Under the pieces are notes generated by a model, which had not been told where the DNA came from, made no database searches, and saw nothing but the letters and a program-made list of their open reading frames with translations. From the NCBI GenBank assembly GCA_934597465.1, contig CAKTSC010000014.1:1-14528 (forward strand): a DNA stretch of 14,528 nt, in the 5' to 3' direction. Both the position numbers and the translations under genes were made by a program. Position 1 is the stretch's first letter; each line of letters opens with the position of its first letter. Source of the stretch: an uncultured Dysosmobacter sp. (GTDB taxonomy: Bacteria > Bacillota > Clostridia > Oscillospirales > Oscillospiraceae). This document shows positions 6,241 through 12,970 of the stretch, piece after piece.

Positions 6241-7083
6241 TTACCGGGCGGCTTCCTCCCGGCCGCGGGCGGTGCGCTTTCCCGGCAGGGCTCCCCGGGG
6301 ATCCGGGATCTCGATGCCCCAGATGAACTTCACCAGCCAGACGAAAAAGAGCAGCACCAGGATGGGGATGAGGCAGGCCGTCACCAGCGTCACGGCCAGA
6401 GCCTCCAGAAAGCGGTTGAGCATCTGCCCCACCCGCTCCGTAAGGCCGCTGGCGACTTGGGAGACCCCCTCCGTCACCTTGGAGAAGAGGCCGCTGAGAA
6501 AACCCTGCTCCTCCTGGCTGTCCCCGGACTGGGCGCTGTCCTCCACGGCGGCGGTGGTGTCCTTGGCCTGCCGCAGGGTCTCCTCCAGAGAGACCCGGTA
6601 GGTATCCTCGATGAGCCCCGAGACCTTCACGCTGGCGGGGATCACCAACACGATGGCGGCGGCGAAGACCAGCAGCTTCCACCCGGCCTTCCGCAGCCAG
6701 TCCCGCCCAGCCAGCAGCCACGCCGCCAGAAGGAGCAGTGCCGCCGGCACAAGGAGCCGGAAGGCGGCGTAAGCCGTCAGGGTCAGCAGGTACTTCTCCA
6801 GATAGACGGCGCAGAGAGCCAGCAGGAAGTAGCCGCTGACATCCGCCAGCTTCTCGGCGATGGGGGTGGCGGCATCCCCCGGCAGCAGCGTAATGGCGGC
6901 GCTGGCCGCGGTGGCCGCCGCCGTCAGCTCCAGCACGGTGGCCTGCTTCTCCTCCAGCGCCGCGAGGGAGGCGGCGTGGGTCTCCGCCGAGGCGGCCCAG
7001 GGCGTCACCACCGCGAAGGACAGCACGGCCAGCGCCAGCAGCAGCGCGGCCAGCGCCCAGAATCGTAAGCTCCTCTCCCCCAT
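6241..7083 (-). CDS. Multi-helix membrane protein, unknown function
   Basis: The product has about 280 residues. It has an N-terminal hydrophobic segment that could be a signal anchor (LRFWALAALLLALAVLSFAVV), three further membrane helices clustered at about 85-155, a soluble Ser/Gln/Glu-rich stretch at about 158-215, and a long C-terminal hydrophobic segment near 222-256. It ends in a charged cytoplasmic tail. Ser/Ala/Thr-rich helices between the first two membrane segments suggest an extracytoplasmic loop. ATG 7083 is preferred (GGGGTG six bases upstream); an in-frame GTG at 7092 is also possible. It has its own promoter at 7147-7175. I recognise no catalytic motif or transporter signature. 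Confidence 0.75.
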   Translation of the reverse strand: MGERSLRFWALAALLLALAVLSFAVVTPWAASAETHAASLAALEEKQATVLELTAAATAASAAITLLPGDAATPIAEKLADVSGYFLLALCAVYLEKYLLTLTAYAAFRLLVPAALLLLAAWLLAGRDWLRKAGWKLLVFAAAIVLVIPASVKVSGLIEDTYRVSLEETLRQAKDTTAAVEDSAQSGDSQEEQGFLSGLFSKVTEGVSQVASGLTERVGQMLNRFLEALAVTLVTACLIPILVLLFFVWLVKFIWGIEIPDPRGALPGKRTARGREEAAR

Positions 7084-7146
7084 ACCGTTCACCCCGCCCG
7101 CAGGCGTTCCTTTCTCTGAGATCGGCGGCCCCGCCGCCCTCGTTCT

Positions 7147-7175
7147 ATTCTACCATACGCCCCCGCTGGGGGCAA
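7147..7175 (-). promoter_or_regulatory. Promoter of membrane protein gene 6241-7083
   Basis: On the minus strand TTGCCC (7175-7170) and TAGAAT (7152-7147) are 17 bases apart. The spacer and -35 include the inverted repeat GCCCCC-GCT-GGGGGC (7159-7173), which could be an operator or a weak terminator for the permease gene ending at 7182. Confidence 0.5.
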
Positions 7176-7181
7176 GAGAAC

Positions 7182-8288
7182 TCACGCCCCCAGAAGGTGC
7201 ATCGCCGCCAGCAGCACCGCCAGAAAACCGAAGCTCACGGCGGAGAACCGGGCGAGAAAGCGCCCGGCGTCCCCGGGGTGGCGGCGGGTATACTCCCGGA
7301 AGGTGATGAGGCTGGCAAGGGACGCCACCAGCGTCCCCGCCCCGCCGATGTTCACCCCCAGCAGCAGGCCCCGGTAGTCCTCCGTGAACTGGCTCAGCAG
7401 GATGGCGGCGGGCACATTGCTGATGACCTGGCTCACCAGGGCCGAGACCAGCATCGTCCCGTGGGAGAGGAGCTCCGCGAAGAGCCGCCGCACCGGCTCC
7501 ATCCGGGCAAGGTTGCCGGAGAAGGTGAAGAACGCCGCGAAGGTGGCCAGCAGCCCCCAGTCCACCCCGGCCAGGGCCCCGGGATCCAGCCAGAGCAGCA
7601 CCAAAAGGATCCCCGGCAGCCCGATCTGCCAGGGCAGCAGCCGCAGCACCATGGCGGCGGCCAGGCAGAAAAGGCCCCCCAGGGCCGCCGCCCGCCGCCC
7701 GTCCACGCTGCCCGCCCGGGCCGGAACGGCCACCCGCTCCGGCCGCACCCGCAGGCAGCCCAGCAGGATCAGCGCCGTGGAGAGGAGGAAGGGCGGCAGC
7801 ATGATGCCGAAGAACTCCCCCGTGGGGATGGCAAAATGGCTGTAGAGATAGAGGTTCTGGGGGTTGCCGAAGGGCGTCAGCATCCCGCCCAGGTTCGCCG
7901 CGCAGTTCTGCAGCAGGAACGTCCAGCCCAGCCAGCGCTCCTCCCCCGCCGCCTGCAGCGTCAGGGCGCTGAGGGGCAGGAAGGTGAGGAGTGCCGTATC
8001 GTTGGTCAGCAGCAGGGAGGCCAGGAGCGTCAGCAGCACCAGGGCCGTCACCACGGAGCGGGCGGTATGGAAGCGCCGCAGCAGCCGCTCCGCCAGCAGG
8101 GAGAAGAGCCCCAGCCGCCGCAGGGCGCAGACCACCGCCAGCATGGAAAGGAGGCAGGCCAGCGTCCGCAGGTCGTAGTACCCCAGGTATTCTCCGTCCG
8201 GCGGGACGAAAACCGCGGTGACGGCCGCCGCCAGCACCGCCAGAACCGGCATGGCGTTGGCCCGGCACCAGGAAAACATCCTCTTCAA
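7182..8288 (-). CDS. ArsB/NhaD/SLC13-type ion permease
   Basis: A membrane permease of the ion-transporter superfamily that includes ArsB, NhaD and CitM/SLC13. The 368 residues form about ten hydrophobic segments. Hallmarks are SLLLTNDTALLTFLPLS at about 91-107 and NLGGMLTPFGNPQNLYLYS near 132-150, the paired re-entrant regions of this superfamily. The second half repeats the pattern with QVISNVPAAILLSQF and LGVNIGGAGTLVASLAS. It is shorter than the usual 420-450 residues, but both repeats are present. The substrate (an anion such as arsenite or a dicarboxylate, or sodium/proton exchange) cannot be told. The start is TTG 8288, supported by GAGGGGG seven bases before; ATG 8279 has no properly spaced site. 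No arsenic-resistance genes are nearby. Confidence 0.88.
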   Translation of the reverse strand: MKRMFSWCRANAMPVLAVLAAAVTAVFVPPDGEYLGYYDLRTLACLLSMLAVVCALRRLGLFSLLAERLLRRFHTARSVVTALVLLTLLASLLLTNDTALLTFLPLSALTLQAAGEERWLGWTFLLQNCAANLGGMLTPFGNPQNLYLYSHFAIPTGEFFGIMLPPFLLSTALILLGCLRVRPERVAVPARAGSVDGRRAAALGGLFCLAAAMVLRLLPWQIGLPGILLVLLWLDPGALAGVDWGLLATFAAFFTFSGNLARMEPVRRLFAELLSHGTMLVSALVSQVISNVPAAILLSQFTEDYRGLLLGVNIGGAGTLVASLASLITFREYTRRHPGDAGRFLARFSAVSFGFLAVLLAAMHLLGA

Positions 8289-8325
8289 GGAAGTGCCCCC
8301 TCTCTCAAATTCAAGTCTCGTTTCA

Positions 8326-8357
8326 GGATCCCTGCCGCCGCGCAGGAGCGGGGATCC
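8326..8357. repeat. Nested inverted repeat in divergent intergenic region
   Basis: GGATC/GATCC arms (8326-8330, 8353-8357) enclose CCTGC-N6-GCAGG (8331-8335, 8342-8346). It lies between the permease gene (minus) and the small anchored protein gene (plus), so it could be a shared operator or a leader structure. I see no convincing promoter pair in this 149-base region. Confidence 0.35.
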
Positions 8358-8437
8358 GATGCAATCAAAAGCCGGAACTTTTTGCGATCCCCTGCGTCTA
8401 TCCCAATAGAAATACCATTCCGAAGGAGGTCATCCGC

Positions 8438-8836
8438 ATGGGAAGAAAGGGAATGCTCCCCGCGGCAGTTATCCTCATCGTTCTGGCAGCCGCTGTGATG
8501 CTTTCCAGGGGGAACATGCCTTATCGCGATTGGAACCCATCCGACATCGTTTCCGCAGCCGTCCAGCTATCCCCGCCCGGTGAGACCGTTCCGATTGAAG
8601 AGACGGAGGAGCTCGTCTCCCTTCTGAGGGAAGTCGTTCTTTATCGCGAGGACAACTCCTATCCGGAATATACCGGTCAGGCGGTGACGTTCACACTCAC
8701 CATGGCCGACGGGACGCGGGAGGAGATCACCGCATACGCTCCGTTCGTCATCATCAACGGCACAGGATATCAGGCCAAGTATGAGCCCTGCGAGCAGCTG
8801 AACCGCTATGCGAATCAACTGCTGAACGCCGGATGA
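8438..8836 (+). CDS. Membrane-anchored extracytoplasmic small protein, unknown function
   Basis: The 132-residue product begins with a short basic segment (MGRKG) and one hydrophobic helix (about 7-23), then a soluble domain predicted outside the membrane. That domain contains SDIVSAAVQLSPPGETVPI, a helix EETEELVSLLREVVLY, an alternating beta-like stretch QAVTFTLTMADGTREEITAY, and a final helix YEPCEQLNRYANQLL. The N-terminal helix lacks a lipobox cysteine, so it is more likely an anchor or a normal signal peptide than a lipoprotein signal. AAGGAGG lies eight bases before the ATG. It has its own terminator (8986-9029), so it appears monocistronic. The spacing of predicted strands suggests a small ligand- or peptide-binding fold, but no family is recognised. 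Confidence 0.78.
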   Translation: MGRKGMLPAAVILIVLAAAVMLSRGNMPYRDWNPSDIVSAAVQLSPPGETVPIEETEELVSLLREVVLYREDNSYPEYTGQAVTFTLTMADGTREEITAYAPFVIINGTGYQAKYEPCEQLNRYANQLLNAG

Positions 8837-8985
8837 CCCGGCGGCAGCCGGAAACGGAAACGGGAGAGATCCAAAAAAACCGACAAACGGCAGGATAGCA
8901 CAGTTTTCCCGCCCGCGCAAGCCTCCCCCTCCCGAAACGCGGCAAATGCCCCCGCCCGGGGCTTCCAAGCCACCCCCTTCCCCGG

Positions 8986-9029
8986 AACGCCAACGGCGTG
9001 ACCCTCCTGGTCACGCCGTTGGCGTTTTT
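8986..9029 (+). terminator. Strong Rho-independent terminator
   Basis: A perfect 18-bp stem (8986-9003, 9009-9026) with loop CTCCT is followed by TTTTT on the plus strand. It ends the transcript of the gene at 8438-8836, 150 bases upstream. The minus-strand side has no T run, so the convergent acetyltransferase gene would use it less well. Confidence 0.85.
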
Positions 9030-9060
9030 GCTTGTCCTTCAAAGACGGGCCCTGCGGCTC

Positions 9061-10203
9061 TCAGGCCTCCACACCGGCGGCGCGGAGGAGCTGCGGCGGC
9101 AGCTCCCGGAAGGGGATCAGGGGGGCGGGCTCCGCCGGGTAGTCCCCCAGTGCCTTCTCAAAGTAGCAGGTGCCGAACCACTCCCCGAACTTGAAGCCGC
9201 AGCCGGGGAGCTGCCCCGCCAGGGCGTAGCCCATGCGCTGATGGAAGCGGATGCTGGCGTCCGTCACATAGGGGCTGGGCTTCGGGGCGCAGGCGACGCA
9301 GGCGCAGACAGTCTGGACGCCCTGGGCCCGGGAGATGTCCTCCAGCGCCCGGTAGAAGCGCCGCCCCAGGCCGTTCCCCCGGAGATCCCAGCGCAGGTAG
9401 ATGCTGGGCTCCACCATCCAGCCGTAGGCCGCCCGGCTGCGGAAGGCCCCGGTGTAGGCATAGCCCAGCAGCTCCCCGTCCCGCTCCGCCGCCAGATAGG
9501 GGTAGCGGGTCAGGGTGGCGCGGATGCGACGGCGGAACTCCGCCTCGTCCGGCGGCTCATACTCGAAGGTAATGGCGGTCTCCCGGACGTAGGGGGCGTA
9601 GATGGCGGCAATGGCCGCCGCGTCCTCCTCCTGGGCCGTCCGCAGGTGGACGATGCCCGCCCCGGCGCACTTGCGCCCGGCAGCCTCCGTCCCGGCATCG
9701 CCCGCCCCGGCGGGCTTTGCCGGGAAGCGCAGGCGCATCTGATACCAGGTCACATTCCCGTGGACAGAGGCCGAGATCCCCTCGTTCACAAAGCCCAGGC
9801 CTGCGTAGTAGAGGATCAGGGCCTCCTTGCAGGTCAGTACCAGGCCCGCTCTCCCCTGGCTCCGGGCGTCCTCCATGGCCCGGCGCAGCAGGGCCGCCGC
9901 CCGGCCCTGCCGCCGGTACTCCGGCAGGGTGTTCACGCCGAAGATCATCTGCCAGGCCCCATCCTCCCGGTGGAGCTCCGCCCGGGCGTAGAGCTCATCC
10001 GTGAGATCCGGCTGGTCGGTGACCATCCCGTCCGCGAAGGCCGTTATCCGGCCGTCCTCCTCCAAAAGCCAGAAATGGTCGCCGTAAGCGCGCAGGCGGG
10101 CGGCCAGTTCCTCCCGGCTGGCAGCCTCCGCCGCCGGGAAGCACCGTGCCTCCACCGCGGCCAGGGCGTCCAGATCGGCCATTGTTGCCGTGCGGATCTT
10201 CAT
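9061..10203 (-). CDS. Tandem GNAT-family N-acetyltransferase (two domains)
   Basis: GNAT enzymes move the acetyl group of acetyl-CoA to an amine. This 380-residue protein holds two GNAT folds. Domain 1 (about 1-160) has MKIRTATMADLDALAAVEARCFP at its start and the acetyl-CoA motif VNTLPEYRRQGRAAALL near 90-106, resembling arylalkylamine-type acetyltransferases. An Ala/Gly-rich linker (about 161-183) leads to domain 2 (about 184-355), of the phosphinothricin/methionine-sulfoximine acetyltransferase type: AAIYAPYVRETAITFE, LGYAYTGAFRSRAAY and the CoA-binding LRGNGLGRRFYRAL. A Pro/Leu-rich tail follows. Both CoA loops (QGRAAA and GNGLGR) look intact. The start follows AAGGGGG. It has its own promoter and is divergent from the HerA-like ATPase. 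Substrates are unknown. Confidence 0.9.
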   Translation of the reverse strand: MKIRTATMADLDALAAVEARCFPAAEAASREELAARLRAYGDHFWLLEEDGRITAFADGMVTDQPDLTDELYARAELHREDGAWQMIFGVNTLPEYRRQGRAAALLRRAMEDARSQGRAGLVLTCKEALILYYAGLGFVNEGISASVHGNVTWYQMRLRFPAKPAGAGDAGTEAAGRKCAGAGIVHLRTAQEEDAAAIAAIYAPYVRETAITFEYEPPDEAEFRRRIRATLTRYPYLAAERDGELLGYAYTGAFRSRAAYGWMVEPSIYLRWDLRGNGLGRRFYRALEDISRAQGVQTVCACVACAPKPSPYVTDASIRFHQRMGYALAGQLPGCGFKFGEWFGTCYFEKALGDYPAEPAPLIPFRELPPQLLRAAGVEA

Positions 10204-10250
10204 CCCGTTTTTCCCCCTTTTTCCCCTATCTTTCGAGGATTTTTCCTGAA

Positions 10251-10279
10251 ATTATACCAGTTTGACCCCTTCCGGACAA
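10251..10279 (-). promoter_or_regulatory. Promoter of the GNAT gene
   Basis: On the minus strand TTGTCC (10279-10274) and a perfect TATAAT (10256-10251) are separated by 17 bases. The predicted start near 10244 leaves a leader of about 40 bases. Confidence 0.7.
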
Positions 10280-10290
10280 GGGGGAAGGGC

Positions 10291-10311
10291 GGGGGAAATT
10301 TCGGGGGAAAT
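10291..10311. repeat. GGGGGAAAT direct repeat between divergent promoters
   Basis: The 9-mer GGGGGAAAT occurs at 10291-10299 and 10303-10311, 12 bases apart, around the palindrome GAAATTTC. It lies between the GNAT and HerA promoters. It may be a regulator site or simply local G-rich sequence. Confidence 0.35.
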
Positions 10312-10332
10312 GGCCGAATTTTGCCCATTCCC

Positions 10333-10361
10333 TTGCGCTTTTTCTGGAAACATCGTATACT
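10333..10361 (+). promoter_or_regulatory. Promoter of the HerA/YjgR-like gene
   Basis: TTGCGC (10333-10338), a 17-base spacer and TATACT (10356-10361). Transcription would begin near 10368, about 33 bases before the ATG at 10401. Confidence 0.65.
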
Positions 10362-10400
10362 AAAGGGGAAAAATCCGCAAAAAGGCAGGAGGACGGCGCT

Positions 10401-12062
10401 ATGTACGAAAACGGTAAGATCTATCTGGGACTCGCGGAGGACACGCGGGTGGAGATGACCCTCCCCATGTGCAACCGCCACGGGCTCATCGCCGGTGCCA
10501 GCGGCACGGGCAAGACCATCACCATGAAGGTGATGGCGGAATCCTTCTCCGACGCGGGCGTGCCGGTGTTCCTCTGCGACGTCAAGGGCGACGTGGCGGG
10601 CATCTGCGCCCCCGGCGTCTCCAGCGAGGGCATGGAGAAGCGCATCGACCGCTTCGGCATCCGGAACACCTTTACCTACCGGGGCTACCCCACCACCTTC
10701 TGGGACATCTACCAGACCGGCGGCCACGCCGTCCGGGCCACCGTCAGCGATATGGGGCCGGAGCTCCTCTCCCGGATCCTGGGGCTGACCCCCGCCCAGG
10801 AGGGTATCCTGCACATCGTCTTCCGCATCGCCGACGACAAGGGGCTGCTGCTCATCGACCTGAAGGATCTCCGGATCATGCTGAATTATGTCAACGAACA
10901 CCGGGCGGAGTTCCAGATGACCTACGGCAACGTCACGCCTCAGTCTGTGGCGGCCATCCTCCGGGCCCTGCTGCCCCTGGAGCAGCAGGGCGGCGAGCTC
11001 TTCTTCGGCGAGCCCGCCCTGGACATCCACGACTGGATGCGCACCGACGGGGAGGGCCGGGGCATGGTGAACGTGCTGGACTGCGTGAAGCTGGTGCAGA
11101 ACCCCACCCTTTACGCAAGCTTCCTCCTCTGGCTCCTCTCGGAGCTCTTTGAGAGCCTGCCGGAGGCCGGCGACCTGGAAAAGCCCAAGCTGGTGTTCTT
11201 CTTTGACGAGGCCCACATGCTCTTCCGGGACGCTCCCAGCGTCCTGGTGCAGAAGATCGAGCAGACGGTGAAGCTGATCCGCTCCCGGGGCGTAGGCGTC
11301 TTCTTCGTGACCCAGAGCCCCAGCGACATTCCGGACAGCGTGCTGGCCCAGCTCTCCAACCGGGTGCAGCATGCCCTGCGGGCCTACACCCCGGCGGAGC
11401 TGAAGGCCGTCCGGGCCGCCGCCCAGGCCTTCCGGCCCAACCCCGCCTTCCAGGCGGAGGACGCCATCCTGGAGCTGGGGGTGGGCGAGGCCCTGGTCTC
11501 CCTGCTGGACGGGGAGGGCGTGCCTGCGGTGGTGCAGCGGACGAAGATCCTCTGCCCCCAGAGCCTGATGGCCGCGCCGGAAGCCATCGTCCGGGCCAAG
11601 GCTATGATGCACGACGGCATGGAGAAGTACGACGACGCGGTGGACAACCTCTCCGCCTATGAGGTGCTGACCCAGGAGGCGGACGCCGCCGCCCAGGCAA
11701 AGCAGGCGGAGGCCGAGCGCCAGGCCCGGGAGAAGGCCGAGGCCGAGGCGGAGAAGCAGCGCCTGAAGGAGGAAGCCGCCGCTGAGAAGCAGCGGCAGAA
11801 GGAGGAGGCCGCCGAGGAGAAGCGCCGCCAGAAGCTGGCCGATGAGGAACGCCGCCGGCAGCAGAAGCTGGAGGACGAGGAGCGCCGCCGCCGGCAGAAG
11901 CTGGAGGACGAGGCCCGCCGCAAGGCCCAGCGGGCCCAGGAGCGGGAGGAGGCCGAGCTCCGCCGCCGCCAGGAGCGGCTGAAGTCCAAGATCGAGACCC
12001 AGCTGGTCTCCGCCGGAGGGCAGATCCTGAAGCGGGGCCTTCTGGGCGTGCTGAAGCGCTAA
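10401..12062 (+). CDS. HerA/YjgR-like (DUF853) ATPase with charged coiled coil
   Basis: A cytoplasmic P-loop ATPase of the HerA/FtsK-like superfamily, closest in pattern to YjgR; the cellular role of that family is unclear. Walker A is GASGTGKT at 32-39, followed by FLCDVKGDVAGI. Walker B is LVFFFDEAHMLF at 264-275. FFVTQSPSDIP (301-311) and QLSNRVQHALRAYTPAE (317-333) are further family motifs, the last including a likely arginine finger. From about 424 to 530 the protein is a very highly charged Glu/Arg/Lys/Ala helix with EEKRRQKL-like repeats, predicted coiled coil, before the family's usual C-terminal segment (QLVSAGGQILKRGLLG). AGGAGG lies nine bases before the ATG. Single-gene unit with its own promoter and terminator; no NurA nuclease gene is adjacent. 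Confidence 0.9.
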   Translation: MYENGKIYLGLAEDTRVEMTLPMCNRHGLIAGASGTGKTITMKVMAESFSDAGVPVFLCDVKGDVAGICAPGVSSEGMEKRIDRFGIRNTFTYRGYPTTFWDIYQTGGHAVRATVSDMGPELLSRILGLTPAQEGILHIVFRIADDKGLLLIDLKDLRIMLNYVNEHRAEFQMTYGNVTPQSVAAILRALLPLEQQGGELFFGEPALDIHDWMRTDGEGRGMVNVLDCVKLVQNPTLYASFLLWLLSELFESLPEAGDLEKPKLVFFFDEAHMLFRDAPSVLVQKIEQTVKLIRSRGVGVFFVTQSPSDIPDSVLAQLSNRVQHALRAYTPAELKAVRAAAQAFRPNPAFQAEDAILELGVGEALVSLLDGEGVPAVVQRTKILCPQSLMAAPEAIVRAKAMMHDGMEKYDDAVDNLSAYEVLTQEADAAAQAKQAEAERQAREKAEAEAEKQRLKEEAAAEKQRQKEEAAEEKRRQKLADEERRRQQKLEDEERRRRQKLEDEARRKAQRAQEREEAELRRRQERLKSKIETQLVSAGGQILKRGLLGVLKR

Positions 12063-12072
12063 GACAGGAACG

Positions 12073-12109
12073 AAAACCGGGAGGGACAGTCTGTCCCTCC
12101 CGGTTTTTT
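12073..12109 (+). terminator. Terminator of the HerA/YjgR-like gene
   Basis: A 16-bp perfect stem (12073-12088, 12092-12107) with loop GTC, followed on the plus strand by TTTTTT (12104-12109). It begins 11 bases after the stop codon. The AAAA at its left side also makes a modest T run on the minus strand. Confidence 0.9.
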
Positions 12110-12285
12110 GCGGCTGCCGCCGGGGCGCTCAGGCGGGACACTCCGGCAAAGACGCCTCTGGCCGGGCGGCCGGGGTTTCCGCGCTCTTCTGCCCTGCGGG
12201 GGCTTCGGCGGTTTTCGGTTCTCCGGAAGCACCCTCCGGCGGTTTTTCCCGGCGGCGGGGATAGGGGGCGGGGAAAGAGCATAGA

Positions 12286-12777
12286 ATGGGGAAGGAGGTG
12301 ATCGTTCTGCGCGGAAAATGGCTGCGTCTGGCGCTGTGTCTCGCTGTGCCCCTGGGGGTGGGCGGGCTCTCCGCCCTGCTGACCCAGGGGAGCATGGCGG
12401 CCTTCGCCGCCCTGCAAAAACCGCCCCTTTCCCCGCCGGGCTGGCTCTTCCCGGTGGTGTGGAGCATTCTCTTTCTCCTGATGGGCTGCGCCTCCTGGCA
12501 GGTGCTGGGCTCCGGCGGGCCGGAGAGGGAGATCCGGCGGGCGCTGGGGCTCTACGGCGTGCAGCTGGGCTTCAACTTCCTCTGGTCGATCCTCTTTTTC
12601 GACCTGGGCTGGTATCTCTTCGCCTTCCTCTGGCTGGCGGCGCTCTTCTGCCTGATCTTGGCCACGGCCCGGCGCTTCCGGCGGCTCTCGCCCCCGGCGG
12701 GATGGCTGCTGCTGCCCTACCTCCTCTGGGTGCTCTTCGCGGGCTACCTGAATCTCGGCATCTGGTACCTCAACTGA
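12286..12777 (+). CDS. tspO: TspO/MBR (translocator/benzodiazepine receptor) family membrane protein
   Basis: TspO proteins are five-helix membrane proteins that bind porphyrins or related ligands, often linked to stress. The 163-residue product has five hydrophobic segments and the family landmarks: LQKPPLSPPGWLFPVVWSIL (43-62), LMGCASWQV, QLGFNFLWSILFF (93-105), and the ending PYLLWVLFAGYLNLGIWYLN. The ATG at 12286 has only GGGGAAAG upstream. A perfect AAGGAGGTGATC ribosome-binding sequence lies inside the first codons (12292-12303) and points to a start eight bases on, at CTG 12307; both starts give an intact TspO. A strong hairpin follows at 12788-12836. The flanking genes give no clue to the ligand. 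Confidence 0.93.
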   Translation: MGKEVIVLRGKWLRLALCLAVPLGVGGLSALLTQGSMAAFAALQKPPLSPPGWLFPVVWSILFLLMGCASWQVLGSGGPEREIRRALGLYGVQLGFNFLWSILFFDLGWYLFAFLWLAALFCLILATARRFRRLSPPAGWLLLPYLLWVLFAGYLNLGIWYLN

Positions 12778-12787
12778 ATCTCAGGGA

Positions 12788-12842
12788 AGAGAGCGCCCCC
12801 GGCGGCCGGAGGATCCGGCTGCCGGGGGCGCTCTCTCGTTTT
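12788..12842 (+). terminator. Terminator of tspO
   Basis: A 16-bp perfect outer stem (12788-12803, 12821-12836) encloses a second GCCGG/CCGGC stem; on the plus strand CGTTTT follows. It starts 11 bases after the tspO stop. It also lies about 20 bases beyond the end of the minus-strand ABC remnant, where it would work as a shared but weaker terminator. Confidence 0.85.
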
Positions 12843-12856
12843 CCGGGATGGGAGGC

Positions 12857-12970
12857 TCAGAGCTTCCAGCCGGTGGTCTCCCGCTTGCCGCCCGCGAAGT
12901 CGGCGTAGACGCCGCTCTGTGCGATGAGCTCCTCATGACGGCCCTGCTGGACAGGACTTTGTTTCTCCAT
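12857..12970 (-). pseudogene. Remnant of ABC exporter gene (start and C-terminus only)
   Basis: A 37-residue frame ends in a sequence typical of the last residues of multidrug/lipid ABC exporters: VQQGRHEELIAQSGVYADF, the stretch after the H-loop in which QG-x-HEEL is nearly invariant, followed by TTGWKL. Nothing else of the roughly 580-residue protein is present. The frame opens at ATG 12970 with a good GGGGGAGG site eight bases upstream, so it appears to keep the original start region joined to the final 30 or so codons, as an internal deletion would leave. It lies directly downstream of a truncated TetR gene, the usual arrangement of a repressor with its exporter. Identification rests on a short but distinctive motif. 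Confidence 0.72.

Noticed and set aside
7197..8498. A 433-codon plus-strand ORF over the permease gene
   Set aside because: Gln/Arg/His/Pro-rich antisense frame of a clear membrane permease; no ribosome-binding site or domain.
8567..8968. A minus-strand ORF opposite the small anchored protein
   Set aside because: The plus-strand gene has a strong ribosome-binding site, a signal/anchor helix and a terminator; the antisense frame has none of these.
10200..11612. A 470-codon minus-strand ORF antisense to the HerA/YjgR-like gene
   Set aside because: The opposite strand encodes an ATPase with clear Walker motifs, and this frame shows no family motif and no good start.
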